Notes: a model not told the origin generated them from the letters alone. 8,154 nt of DNA from CAYGZA01 sp964354135 (GCA_964354135.1 CAYGZA010000308.1:1-8154), one strand, 5' to 3'. Positions 1 through 6,091 are shown, counted from the stretch's first letter. A program made the numbers and translations.

Positions 1-1
1 C

Positions 2-55
2 CTCAATCCGCTCGACTACGTCCTCGCGTTGAACGGTCCGTGGATCGACCTGTAA
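2..55 (+). CDS. 3' end of an unidentified protein (partial)
   Basis: The second forward frame is open from the window edge and ends in TAA at 53-55. The visible C-terminus is LNPLDYVLALNGPWIDL. Most codons end in G or C, as in the confident genes here, and the residue mix looks like a natural protein end. The piece is too short to assign a family and the start lies outside the window. No convincing terminator follows: the only nearby symmetry (GCGTG-T-CACGC at 60-70) has a loop too small to form a hairpin. I am fairly confident that this is a real gene end but have no view on its function. Confidence 0.5.
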   Translation, partial: LNPLDYVLALNGPWIDL

Positions 56-500
56 ACGGCGTGTCACGCTGAGCGGGAAAGATACAACTCCATTCAGCCG
101 CACCCGACGGCTCCCAAGGCGGCACGAACACCCGGACGATCCGCACGCCGATCGACTTCGCCCTCACCTTCTCCGGCTCCTGGACCGGCGACCTCGCCAG
201 CCTTTGCATATTTCCCAGATTAACGCATCTGGCCTTGCTGTGTTGTAACGGGCCGGCGTATTTGCTAAAAAGAATTGGGGCGAGTGGAGCACCAGCCACC
301 GCTTGCGCGGTTTTCCCACCCCGTATTTCCCACCGACGTTAGGCCGCAGATCGGATCGCCCCTCCGATTATTGAGCCACCAGACCGTTTGTCGCTGGGCC
401 GGCGCTTGCCGCGGCTGCGCAGCAGACAACCCTCGCAAGATTCGCGGAGAGCAGACGAATACCCCCGAGGGTAGGGGCGCCTTTGACAGGAGGCAGGGCG
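56..500. other. Long intergenic region upstream of csrA
   Basis: These 445 bases hold no confident complete gene. The left half contains a probable coding remnant (73-204, listed separately). The middle (about 205-275) is locally AT-richer. It contains TTGTAA at 243-248 and TAAAAA at 266-271 with a 17-base gap, which matches a sigma70-type promoter only loosely and would leave a leader of more than 200 bases before csrA. From 275 to 480 I see nothing recognisable. The open frames here lack family features, ribosome sites and consistent codon use. Confidence 0.5.
73..204 (+). pseudogene. Possible coding remnant, no start codon
   Basis: The first forward frame is open after a TGA at 70-72. From about 103 to 204 it reads like natural protein, including TPIDFALTFSGSWTGDLASL, and nearly every third codon position is G or C. 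After about 205 this character is lost and the frame drifts to a stop near 343. There is no ATG, GTG or ribosome site at its left end, and it is out of frame with the gene end at 2-55. I read it as a decayed or inserted fragment of a larger gene, perhaps of an extracellular protein given the Gly/Ser/Thr-rich text. The reverse strand is also open here with the same third positions, so the strand is not certain. Confidence 0.25.
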
Positions 501-713
501 ATGCTATTGTTCGGCCGCAAGAAGAATGAACAGATCGTGATCGGCAACGAGATCGTCGTCACCGTGGTTGCGATCCAGGGCGAGAGGATCCGGTTGGGCA
601 TCGAGGCTCCCAAGGGAGTGCAGGTCCACCGCCACGAGGTGTACGAGGCAATCCGCCGGTCGGTTTCCGCCAACGTCCCCCGTTCCCCCAACGAGCCGTT
701 CCGCCGGGCTTGA
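501..713 (+). CDS. csrA: CsrA family carbon storage / translational regulator
   Basis: This 70-aa protein matches the CsrA/RsmA family. CsrA is a small homodimeric RNA-binding protein that blocks or alters translation by binding GGA motifs near ribosome sites. In bacteria with external flagella it often controls flagellin and central metabolism. Visible family features are the N-terminal strand MLLFGRKKNEQIVIG, the core IVVTVVAIQGERIRLGIEAPK (residues 18-38), and the RNA-contacting segment VQVHRHEVYEAI (40-51) with the conserved Arg at residue 44. The RKKNEQ text is typical of planctomycete CsrA. Residues 4-5 are Phe-Gly where Leu-Ser or Leu-Thr is usual. The ATG at 501 is chosen because AGGAGG lies at 489-494 with 6 bases between; a TTG at 483 in the same frame overlaps that site. 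No fliW or flagellar gene is visible beside it. The last 18 or so residues are a non-conserved tail. Confidence 0.9.
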   Translation: MLLFGRKKNEQIVIGNEIVVTVVAIQGERIRLGIEAPKGVQVHRHEVYEAIRRSVSANVPRSPNEPFRRA

Positions 714-753
714 TCCAGGGCGGCCCTGGGGCCTCAGTCGTTATCCCCTGGAT
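713..753 (+). terminator. Overlapping hairpins just after csrA (possible terminator or attenuator)
   Basis: Starting in the csrA stop codon, ATCCAGGG (713-720) is an exact inverted match to CCCTGGAT (746-753). The same left arm also forms a tight hairpin with its near neighbour: CCAGGG (715-720), loop CGG, CCCTGG (724-729). The two structures cannot form together. There is no T-run after either, so a classical intrinsic terminator is not shown. No gene is recognisable between here and the decarboxylase start at 877. Confidence 0.35.
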
Positions 754-876
754 TCAGAGAGGAGAGCGCAGTATCATCGGGGGCGTCCGTTGCTCCACCG
801 CGGGTCGGGCAGGGCCGCAACCTTCGCGCCGGGCAGCGGCACCAGGTCCCGAATTCCAAGCCAGGCGGTCAAGCGG

Positions 877-1854
877 ATGGCCACTTCACTGAAGCGTATT
901 CTCGTCACCGGAGGGGCCGGCTTTCTCGGCTCGCACCTCTGCCAGCGGCTGGTGGACCAGGGGCACGACGTCATCTGCCTGGACAATTTCTTTACCAGCC
1001 AGAAGTCCAACGTCGCGAGTCTCTTGGCGCGGCCGAATTTCGAGCTTTTGCGCCACGACGTCACCCGCGAGGTCTTCCTCGAGGTGGACGAGATCTACAA
1101 TCTGGCTTGTCCCGCCGCCCCGGGCCACTATCAGCACAACCCCATCAAGACGATGAAGACCTCGGTGCTCGGCGCGATCCACGTGCTGGGCATGGCGAAG
1201 CGTTGCCAGGCGAAGGTCTTGCAGGCTTCGACAAGCGAGGTCTACGGCGATCCCGAGGTTCACCCCCAGCCGGAGAACTACCGCGGAGCGGTCAACACGA
1301 TCGGGCCCCGCGCGTGCTACGACGAGGGAAAGCGGGCCGCCGAGACCCTCTTCATGGATTACCACCGCATGAACCACGTCAACGTGCGGATCGTGCGGAT
1401 TTTCAACACCTACGGCCCGCGGATGCACCCTTTCGACGGCCGGGTGATCTCCAATTTCATCCGCCAGGCCCTCGCCGGCGAGGAGCTGACGATCTTCGGC
1501 GACGGTTCCCAGACCCGCTCGTTCTGCTATTGCGACGACATGGTCGAGGGGATCATCCGCATGATGAACGCTCCGGACGACCTCGTGGGCCCGGTCAATC
1601 TGGGGAACCCCGAGGAATTCACGATCAAGGAGCTGGCCCAGTTGGTGATTGAGCTGACCGCGTCGCGCTCGAGGCTCGCCGAGCGTCCTCTTCCGGAGGA
1701 TGACCCCCGGCAGCGCCGGCCCGACATTTCGCTGGCGGTTGGGCGTCTCGGCTGGCGGCCGACGGTGCCGCTGCGGCAGGGCCTTGCGAAGACCATCGCG
1801 TGGTTCCGCTCGATCGACTTGAGCCACTACCGGCCGCCGACGCCGAACTACTAG
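877..1854 (+). CDS. UDP-glucuronate decarboxylase (UDP-xylose synthase), SDR family
   Basis: This 325-aa protein is an extended short-chain dehydrogenase of the UXS type. It converts UDP-glucuronate to UDP-xylose and CO2 through NAD-dependent oxidation and re-reduction, supplying xylose for surface polysaccharides. Visible features are the NAD-binding TGGAGFLGSHL (residues 11-21), the acidic ribose-binding residue in CLDNFF (Asp36), the family signature NLACPAAPGHYQHNPIKT (75-92), the STSEVYG active-site strand (118-124), and the YDEGK catalytic pair (Tyr148, Lys152) in a GPRACYDEGKR context. FNTYGPRM and GSQTRSFCYCDD follow as in characterised family members. Length is normal. The ATG at 877 fits the family N-terminus; its ribosome site is weak (AGGCGG at 863-868). 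The frame is open further upstream, but that stretch does not resemble the family. The next gene lies 75 bases downstream on the same strand, so the two may share a transcript although their chemistry is unrelated. Confidence 0.93.
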   Translation: MATSLKRILVTGGAGFLGSHLCQRLVDQGHDVICLDNFFTSQKSNVASLLARPNFELLRHDVTREVFLEVDEIYNLACPAAPGHYQHNPIKTMKTSVLGAIHVLGMAKRCQAKVLQASTSEVYGDPEVHPQPENYRGAVNTIGPRACYDEGKRAAETLFMDYHRMNHVNVRIVRIFNTYGPRMHPFDGRVISNFIRQALAGEELTIFGDGSQTRSFCYCDDMVEGIIRMMNAPDDLVGPVNLGNPEEFTIKELAQLVIELTASRSRLAERPLPEDDPRQRRPDISLAVGRLGWRPTVPLRQGLAKTIAWFRSIDLSHYRPPTPNY

Positions 1855-1916
1855 GGGTCAGGGGTCAGGGGCTAGGGTGAAAACGCTACATCTCTAGCCC
1901 CCAGTCCCTGGTCCCT
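1854..1916. repeat. G-rich palindromic intergenic repeat with G-quadruplex motif
   Basis: Beginning at the last base of the decarboxylase stop codon are four G-tracts separated by three-base loops: GGGG (1854-1857), TCA, GGGG (1861-1864), TCA, GGGG (1868-1871), CTA, GGG (1875-1877). This is a perfect textbook quadruplex pattern on the + strand. The right half, TAGCCCCCAGTCCCTGGTCCCT (1895-1916 with the long form split here for reading as TAGCCCCCAG then TCCCTGGTCCCT), pairs back with it through mostly Watson-Crick and G-U pairs around a loop of roughly 18 bases. The right arm ends immediately before the ribosome site of the next gene. The form resembles dispersed palindromic elements common between genes in planctomycetes and cyanobacteria; that link is from general knowledge. 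Confidence 0.7.
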
Positions 1917-1929
1917 CAAGGAGCCTTGC

Positions 1930-2793
1930 ATGAGACTTGTCACCTATCAAAGCACAAGCGGCCCGCGCGTGGCAGGCTTGCGGGACGGGGCCCTCGTGGA
2001 TCTGAACGAGGCCGACCCGAGCGTCCCCGGTTGCATCAAGGCCCTCTTGGCCCAGGGGCCGGAGGGGCTCCGGCGGGCCCGGGCAGCCCTGGAAAAAGGG
2101 ACTGCGATGGCCGCGCAGACGATCCGGCTGACGGCGCCCGTTCCGCGTCCGGAGAAGGTGATCTGCGTGGGGTTGAACTATGCCGACCACGCCAAGGAAG
2201 GCGGCATGCAGCCGCCGTCCGAGCCGGTCATCTTCTCGAAGTTCCCCACGGCCGTCTCGACCCACGAGGACCCGATCATCCTGCCGCTGCTCAGCAAGGA
2301 AGTCGACTACGAGGCCGAGCTCGTCATCGTGATCGGGATCGGGGGCCGCCGTATCCCGGAGGAGAAGGCCAAGGAGCACATCGCGGCCTACTGCTGCGGC
2401 AACGACGTCTCGGCCCGCGATTGGCAGCTCCGCAAGCCCGGCGGGCAGTGGCTCTTGGGCAAGTCGTTCGACACGTTCGCCCCGTTCGGGCCGGCACTGG
2501 TCACCGCCGACGAGATCCCGGATCCCAACAACCTCAAGATCCAACTGCGGCTCAATGACCGCGTAATGCAGGATTCCAGCACGGCGCAGTTCATTTTCCC
2601 GGTGGAGAAGCTGGTCTGGTACGTCTCGGGCGTGTGTACGCTGGCTCCGGGGGACGTGATCTTCACCGGTACGCCGCCGGGCGTGGGCTGCGTCCGCAAG
2701 CCGCCGGTCTTCCTCAAGCCGGGCGACGTGGTGGAAGTGGAGATCGAGCGGATCGGCGTCCTCTGCAACCCGGTGGTAGCGGAGCAGGAGTAG
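1930..2793 (+). CDS. Fumarylacetoacetate hydrolase (FAH) family protein
   Basis: This 287-aa protein belongs to the FAH superfamily of metal-dependent C-C hydrolases, decarboxylases and isomerases acting on 2-oxo acids. An N-terminal domain (residues 1-70) is followed by the FAH core. Visible core features are GLNYADHAKE (81-90, the NYxxHxxE motif with His87 and Glu90), FSKFPTAV (102-109), the metal-binding ExE in DYEAELVIVI (Glu128, Glu130), GNDVSARDWQ (157-166) with the third metal ligand Asp159, GKSFDTFAPFGP and FTGTPPGVG. The ATG at 1930 has AAGGAG at 1918-1923, 6 bases upstream. Length and layout match bacterial enzymes annotated as 2-hydroxyhepta-2,4-diene-1,7-dioate isomerase, oxaloacetate decarboxylase/acylpyruvase or 2,4-diketo-3-deoxy-L-fuconate hydrolase. 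The sequence does not let me choose among these, and the neighbours supply no pathway. Confidence 0.9.
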   Translation: MRLVTYQSTSGPRVAGLRDGALVDLNEADPSVPGCIKALLAQGPEGLRRARAALEKGTAMAAQTIRLTAPVPRPEKVICVGLNYADHAKEGGMQPPSEPVIFSKFPTAVSTHEDPIILPLLSKEVDYEAELVIVIGIGGRRIPEEKAKEHIAAYCCGNDVSARDWQLRKPGGQWLLGKSFDTFAPFGPALVTADEIPDPNNLKIQLRLNDRVMQDSSTAQFIFPVEKLVWYVSGVCTLAPGDVIFTGTPPGVGCVRKPPVFLKPGDVVEVEIERIGVLCNPVVAEQE

Positions 2794-2805
2794 TAGAGCA
2801 CAGGA

Positions 2806-2893
2806 GGCAGGTCGGGTCGCAGCCCCAACGCCGAACGCGCCGTTGGAACGGCGGTTGAACTGTCGTTGCCTTGCCAATGGTTGCCGGGGCTGC
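2806..2893. repeat. Structured intergenic repeat between convergent genes (possible bidirectional terminator)
   Basis: The 113-base gap between the FAH gene and the convergent M56 gene is nearly filled by an inverted structure. GCAGCCCC (2819-2826) pairs exactly with GGGGCTGC (2886-2893). Inside it CGCCGTT (2838-2844) and AACGGCG (2847-2853) form a second hairpin. Both flanks recur in a shorter version at 7745-7785: the left arm at 2806-2822 matches 7745-7760 with one substitution and one indel, and GCCAATGGTTGC plus GGGGCT at 2873-2891 recurs at 7766-7784 with one change. This is therefore a dispersed element rather than a unique terminator, though its position lets it serve both converging transcripts. 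No T-run is present. Confidence 0.6.
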
Positions 2894-2906
2894 ACTCCGT
2901 CCCAGT

Positions 2907-5663
2907 CTACTTCTTGGGCGTCATGGAACCTCCGGGGTAGCCGCCCGGTGTCATCCCGGAGCCGGAGCCCATGCCGGGATAGCCCCGCGTCCCGCCCCTT
3001 GGCCCGCTGCGGCCGCTGCCCATCGGCGATCGCGCCCCGCTTCCGGTCCCCATTCCCATGGGAGAGCCCATCCCCATTCCGGATGACCCGCCGAAGGGAT
3101 CACCCATGCCTTGAATGCCCTTGATCGTGTCCACGGCCCAGCGGAGGAACTGGGCCTCAGGACTGTTCGGCTCCTTAATGGCCCCAAGAGCCTTTTCCAA
3201 GGCCGGGAGTGCGGCCTTGGCCTCGGGGCCGAAGTTCAGGAGGACGTTGACGATATCCTGCCGCTCCAGGAGTTCCTTGCTCTTCTCGAAGGCCCCGGCG
3301 AGAGCCGCAACTGCCTCCTTGGGCTCGACAGGCACTTGCAGGAGGCCCAGTAAGGCGGCTCGCCGCGTGGCCGGGTCGTCAGAGCCGATGGCCTCCAGAA
3401 CGACCTTGGCCAGGAGCCTGGATTTCTGGGGGATCGGCGGGGCTTCGACCAAACCGGCCGCTCCGTCGGGCATCATCGTGCCGGCCATCGAGCCTGCGCC
3501 GCCGGACGGCATCATGGCCATGCCTCCTTGCGCCATCGGTCGCATGGCTCCCATCGGCGTGCCGCCCATCGGCCCGCTCATCATCCCGGCCATGCTCATG
3601 CCTCCGTAGCTGGCCATGCCAGTGCCCATCATGCCTCCCATCGGAAACCCGCTGGAAGCGAAAACCCTGGGCAGCACCTGTCCGATCACCCTGTTCTTGA
3701 GGTCAGTGTCCTGGCCGCGGAGGATCTCGCGGACCAGGGCCGCCGTGGTCTCGCCCTTTTCGTCCAGCCCGGCGAGCGTCTCCAGGGCCTCGGCCCGCAC
3801 CTCGACGTCGCTGTCCTTCTTGACGACGTCGGTCAGGGTCGCAATGGTCTCGATGGCCGCGGATCCAACGACGCGGAGGGCAGCCGCCGCGAACACGCGG
3901 CCGTTGCGGGGCCCCTCTTTGAGCTCCTTGGCCAGCACTGGGACGGCGTCGGCCGGGTCCAACGGCGTCCCGTAGTCCTTGGGCCGCGACGTGTTGAAGG
4001 CATCCAGGGCCGCCTGCTTCATTTCGCCGAGCAGGGTCGGCTGGATCAAGGGGTTGAGCGGGTACTGGCGCATCACCTCGACGATCGTCTGGGCCGCCTC
4101 CTTGCCGTAGCCGTGGGCCCCGAACGCGGCGAAGGCCTTCAATGCCTCGGTTCGGCGCTTGGGATTGAGCTCCAGGCGGAACTCGTCCCGCCACTGCTCG
4201 AAGCTCTTGCCGTCGTAGCGGAGGTTGCCGCGCGAGACCCCCGCGTTCGGTGCGCGCCGCTGCTCGATCTCTAGGATGATCTGCTGAGCCGCCTTCACAT
4301 CGCGTTTGTCCCCGCGGAGGATGAGCACGTCCTGGTCCTGGAGCACCTCGAGCTCCACTTTCTTGTCGGCAGGTGCATCGCCACGCTTGGTAGAGTTCGC
4401 GGGGCCAGGTGCGCCGGCCGTGGTTCCAGCGTCCGCAGGGCCGGCTGGGCCGGCCGAACTTACGGCGGGCTTGGCGTCGGCCGGCTCCTTGGCCACCAAG
4501 TCCACGCGAATGAGACAAACTGCGGCCAACATGAGGGCCGCACCGAACACCAGGAGCTTCTTCATGAGGGAATCCTCCTTTCGATGGGAGTCCAACAGCC
4601 GGCGGATCCGCTGCGACAGCCCGCGGCCCGATGCCGCAGGATGAAAGGAAATCTGCCGCCTCGGCATCTCGCCCAACACTAACAGGGCCTTGGCGTACTC
4701 GGGGAGGGCATCGCGGCCCGGGCCGTGGACCTCCCCGTCGCAGGCCCATTCCGCGCACTGGTCGAACTGGCGCACGGCCCACCAGGCCAACGGGTTGAAC
4801 CAGTGCGGCAGGGCCACGAGGCGCACGACCAGCGACTTCCACACGTCGCCCCGCTCCAGATGCGCCAACTCGTGGCGCAAGATGCCCAACCGGCCGGCGG
4901 GCATGAGTTGCTCCCACAGGGCAGCGGGGATGAGCAGCCGGTAGCCCCGCGGCAAGAGGCAGAGCCCCGGACCGATCCGGCCCGTCACGCGGACCGGGAC
5001 CGCGCGGCGAATGCCGCGACTGCGAAGCAATTCTCGCCACTGGCGGACCCACTCGTCCTTGGGCTTGAGCCCGCGCGGCAAGAGCCAGACGAACGCGGCG
5101 TAGCAGACCAGCCAACCAGAGGCCAGAAGCCCCATGCCGGCGAGCCAGATGGCGGCGAGGACCACGGGCCAGGCCGTAGGGCCAGTCGCCTCCGAGGGCG
5201 TGTGAACGCTGGCCGGAGGAGCCGAGCCTGCGGCGGCCATGCCGGCCGGAATCGCGGTGCCGGCCACTTCGGAGGGGGTCTGGACGCTGACCGGCAGAGC
5301 CGGCCCTGCTTCGAGCGGGGCCGACGCGACCGCCGTGAGGGGCCTGCTGGGCAGCGGTTGCGGGGAACTCAAGGCGCGAGCACCGGGGTCCGCAGTCTCA
5401 GGGACCGAGCTCGCGACTGCCGGAGTGTCTGCTCCCGTGACAAGGGGCGGGGCTTCCGGCACGCGGCCGTGCCACGGGACCTCTACCGGCAAACGGAACC
5501 AGAGCCACCCCTGCACGAGCACCAGGCACCACGCCGCCCGATGGACGGCCGGCGACGCGACCCTCGCCATGCGCAAGAGACAGTAAACCGCCACGGCCGC
5601 ACCGGCCAGGAGCAAGGTCGTGCGACCGAGGGACGCCAGCACGCTGGTTGCCAATTCGTTCAC
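2907..5663 (-). CDS. BlaR1-like M56 zinc metallopeptidase with HEAT repeats and Met-rich sensor region
   Basis: This 918-aa membrane protein is probably the signal-sensing partner of the BlaI-type repressor encoded just upstream. Residues 12-58 hold two membrane segments. Residues 62-163 are a Pro/Ala-rich linker with a duplicated motif (SVQTPSEVAG at 126, SVHTPSEATG at 152). A third membrane segment lies at about 164-195. The M56 domain carries the zinc motif HELAH (264-268) and the downstream ligand Glu305 in AEWACDGEV. A fourth segment is at 369-386. After it come an Ala/Pro linker, a secretin-N-like segment (434-470), HEAT-type helical repeats (about 485-668), a stretch with 18 Met in 57 residues (675-731), more helical repeats (745-850) and a Gly/Met-rich tail. 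The start is GTG with AAGGGGAG 4 bases upstream; it overlaps the repressor stop codon by 4 bases, so translation is likely coupled. The ligand is unknown and beta-lactam binding motifs are not evident. In BlaR1 the region after the fourth segment is extracytoplasmic, so these repeats are probably exposed outside the membrane. Confidence 0.88.
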   Translation of the reverse strand: MNELATSVLASLGRTTLLLAGAAVAVYCLLRMARVASPAVHRAAWCLVLVQGWLWFRLPVEVPWHGRVPEAPPLVTGADTPAVASSVPETADPGARALSSPQPLPSRPLTAVASAPLEAGPALPVSVQTPSEVAGTAIPAGMAAAGSAPPASVHTPSEATGPTAWPVVLAAIWLAGMGLLASGWLVCYAAFVWLLPRGLKPKDEWVRQWRELLRSRGIRRAVPVRVTGRIGPGLCLLPRGYRLLIPAALWEQLMPAGRLGILRHELAHLERGDVWKSLVVRLVALPHWFNPLAWWAVRQFDQCAEWACDGEVHGPGRDALPEYAKALLVLGEMPRRQISFHPAASGRGLSQRIRRLLDSHRKEDSLMKKLLVFGAALMLAAVCLIRVDLVAKEPADAKPAVSSAGPAGPADAGTTAGAPGPANSTKRGDAPADKKVELEVLQDQDVLILRGDKRDVKAAQQIILEIEQRRAPNAGVSRGNLRYDGKSFEQWRDEFRLELNPKRRTEALKAFAAFGAHGYGKEAAQTIVEVMRQYPLNPLIQPTLLGEMKQAALDAFNTSRPKDYGTPLDPADAVPVLAKELKEGPRNGRVFAAAALRVVGSAAIETIATLTDVVKKDSDVEVRAEALETLAGLDEKGETTAALVREILRGQDTDLKNRVIGQVLPRVFASSGFPMGGMMGTGMASYGGMSMAGMMSGPMGGTPMGAMRPMAQGGMAMMPSGGAGSMAGTMMPDGAAGLVEAPPIPQKSRLLAKVVLEAIGSDDPATRRAALLGLLQVPVEPKEAVAALAGAFEKSKELLERQDIVNVLLNFGPEAKAALPALEKALGAIKEPNSPEAQFLRWAVDTIKGIQGMGDPFGGSSGMGMGSPMGMGTGSGARSPMGSGRSGPRGGTRGYPGMGSGSGMTPGGYPGGSMTPKK
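3471..3641 (-). other. Methionine-rich insert in the M56 protein
   Basis: Codons 675-731 of the 918-aa M56 protein encode 18 Met among 57 residues, otherwise almost only Gly, Ala, Ser and Pro, with clusters such as PMGGMMGTGM and MSMAGMM. The insert sits between two blocks of helical repeats. Such MxxM and MM clusters bind Cu(I) or Ag(I) in known periplasmic copper-handling proteins. The same composition, in weaker form, returns at the C-terminus (GMGMGSPMGMG, residues 862-872). It may instead be a simple low-complexity linker. Confidence 0.6.
4563..4579 (-). promoter_or_regulatory. Internal ribosome site and in-frame ATG inside the M56 gene
   Basis: On the minus strand AAAGGAGGA, with its AGGAGG core at 4579-4574, stands 8 bases before an in-frame ATG (4565-4563), which is Met367. 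This is a stronger ribosome site than the one for the annotated GTG start. The protein from this ATG would be 552 aa and begins MKKLLVFGAALMLAAVCLI, the layout of a signal peptide: two Lys, a hydrophobic core, then a polar Ala/Pro region. The same residues form the fourth membrane segment of the full-length protein. Independent translation of the sensor half is possible but not proven. Confidence 0.5.
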
Positions 5664-6079
5664 GGGTCTCCCCTTTCCGGTTTGGCGGGCCGAGAATGGG
5701 CCTCCGACTCGGCCACCAGCCGCTTGAGTTGGGCGATCTCCTCCGGGCCCAACTGGCGGCCCTTCATCAGGTGGGCGACCAGCGGGACGATACTGCCGCC
5801 GCTGACGCGCTCCAGGAGGAGGTCCAAGTGTCCGGCGCTCACCTCCTCCGGGGCCACGGCGGCGCGGTACTTGGCCGGCCGGTCCTTGCTTCGCGTCACA
5901 AACCCCTTGGCCGCCAAACGGTTAAGACGGGTCTGGACCGTGGTGTAGCCGACAGGCCGGTCTAAGGCCCGCTGGGCCTCGGAGATGGTGACCGGCCCCT
6001 CGCGCCAGAGCATTTGGAGGATTTCCATTTCGCCGGGGGCCAGGCGCGGGGGCTTGCGTTTCTTGCTCGTGCCGCCCAT
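5660..6079 (-). CDS. BlaI/MecI/CopY family transcriptional repressor
   Basis: This 139-aa protein is a penicillinase-repressor-type regulator. It has an N-terminal winged helix (about residues 10-80) followed by a dimerisation region that, in BlaI and MecI, is cut by the cognate M56 peptidase to release repression. Visible family text is LAPGEMEILQMLWREGPVTISEAQRAL and the recognition segment YTTVQTRLNRLAAKGFVTR, with the wing around KDRPAKYRAAV. The ATG at 6079 is chosen for AGGAGG at 6090-6085, 5 bases upstream. A longer reading from an in-frame ATG at 6115 would overlap the promoter. The stop codon overlaps the GTG of the M56 gene by 4 bases, giving the classic repressor-sensor pair. Two dyads in its own promoter suggest autoregulation. 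The last 15 or so residues are a charged, poorly conserved tail. The inducing signal cannot be read from the repressor. Confidence 0.92.
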   Translation of the reverse strand: MGGTSKKRKPPRLAPGEMEILQMLWREGPVTISEAQRALDRPVGYTTVQTRLNRLAAKGFVTRSKDRPAKYRAAVAPEEVSAGHLDLLLERVSGGSIVPLVAHLMKGRQLGPEEIAQLKRLVAESEAHSRPAKPERGDP

Positions 6080-6091
6080 GAGGACCTCCTG

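Noticed and set aside
483..488. TTGACA just before csrA as a -35 box
   Set aside because: It overlaps the csrA ribosome site, has no -10 downstream before the coding region, and would place transcription inside the gene.
886..1827. 313-codon minus-strand open frame
   Set aside because: It is antisense to the UDP-glucuronate decarboxylase, whose catalytic motifs are unmistakable. The reverse reading has no ribosome site or family resemblance.
1894..2895. 333-codon minus-strand open frame
   Set aside because: It is antisense to the FAH family gene and runs through both flanking repeats; its composition is typical of a GC shadow.
2995..3100. Gly/Met-rich repeats at the M56 C-terminus as a possible tandem DNA repeat array or CRISPR-like element
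   Set aside because: The period is irregular, there are no unique spacers, and the frame stays open; it is low-complexity coding sequence.
3703..5115. 470-codon open frame on the minus strand, and a 407-codon plus-strand frame at 4725-5948
   Set aside because: Both lie over the M56 gene and are Arg/Pro/Gly-rich with no domain features. They are shadows produced by high GC; the M56 frame has clear motifs and the correct overlap with the repressor gene.
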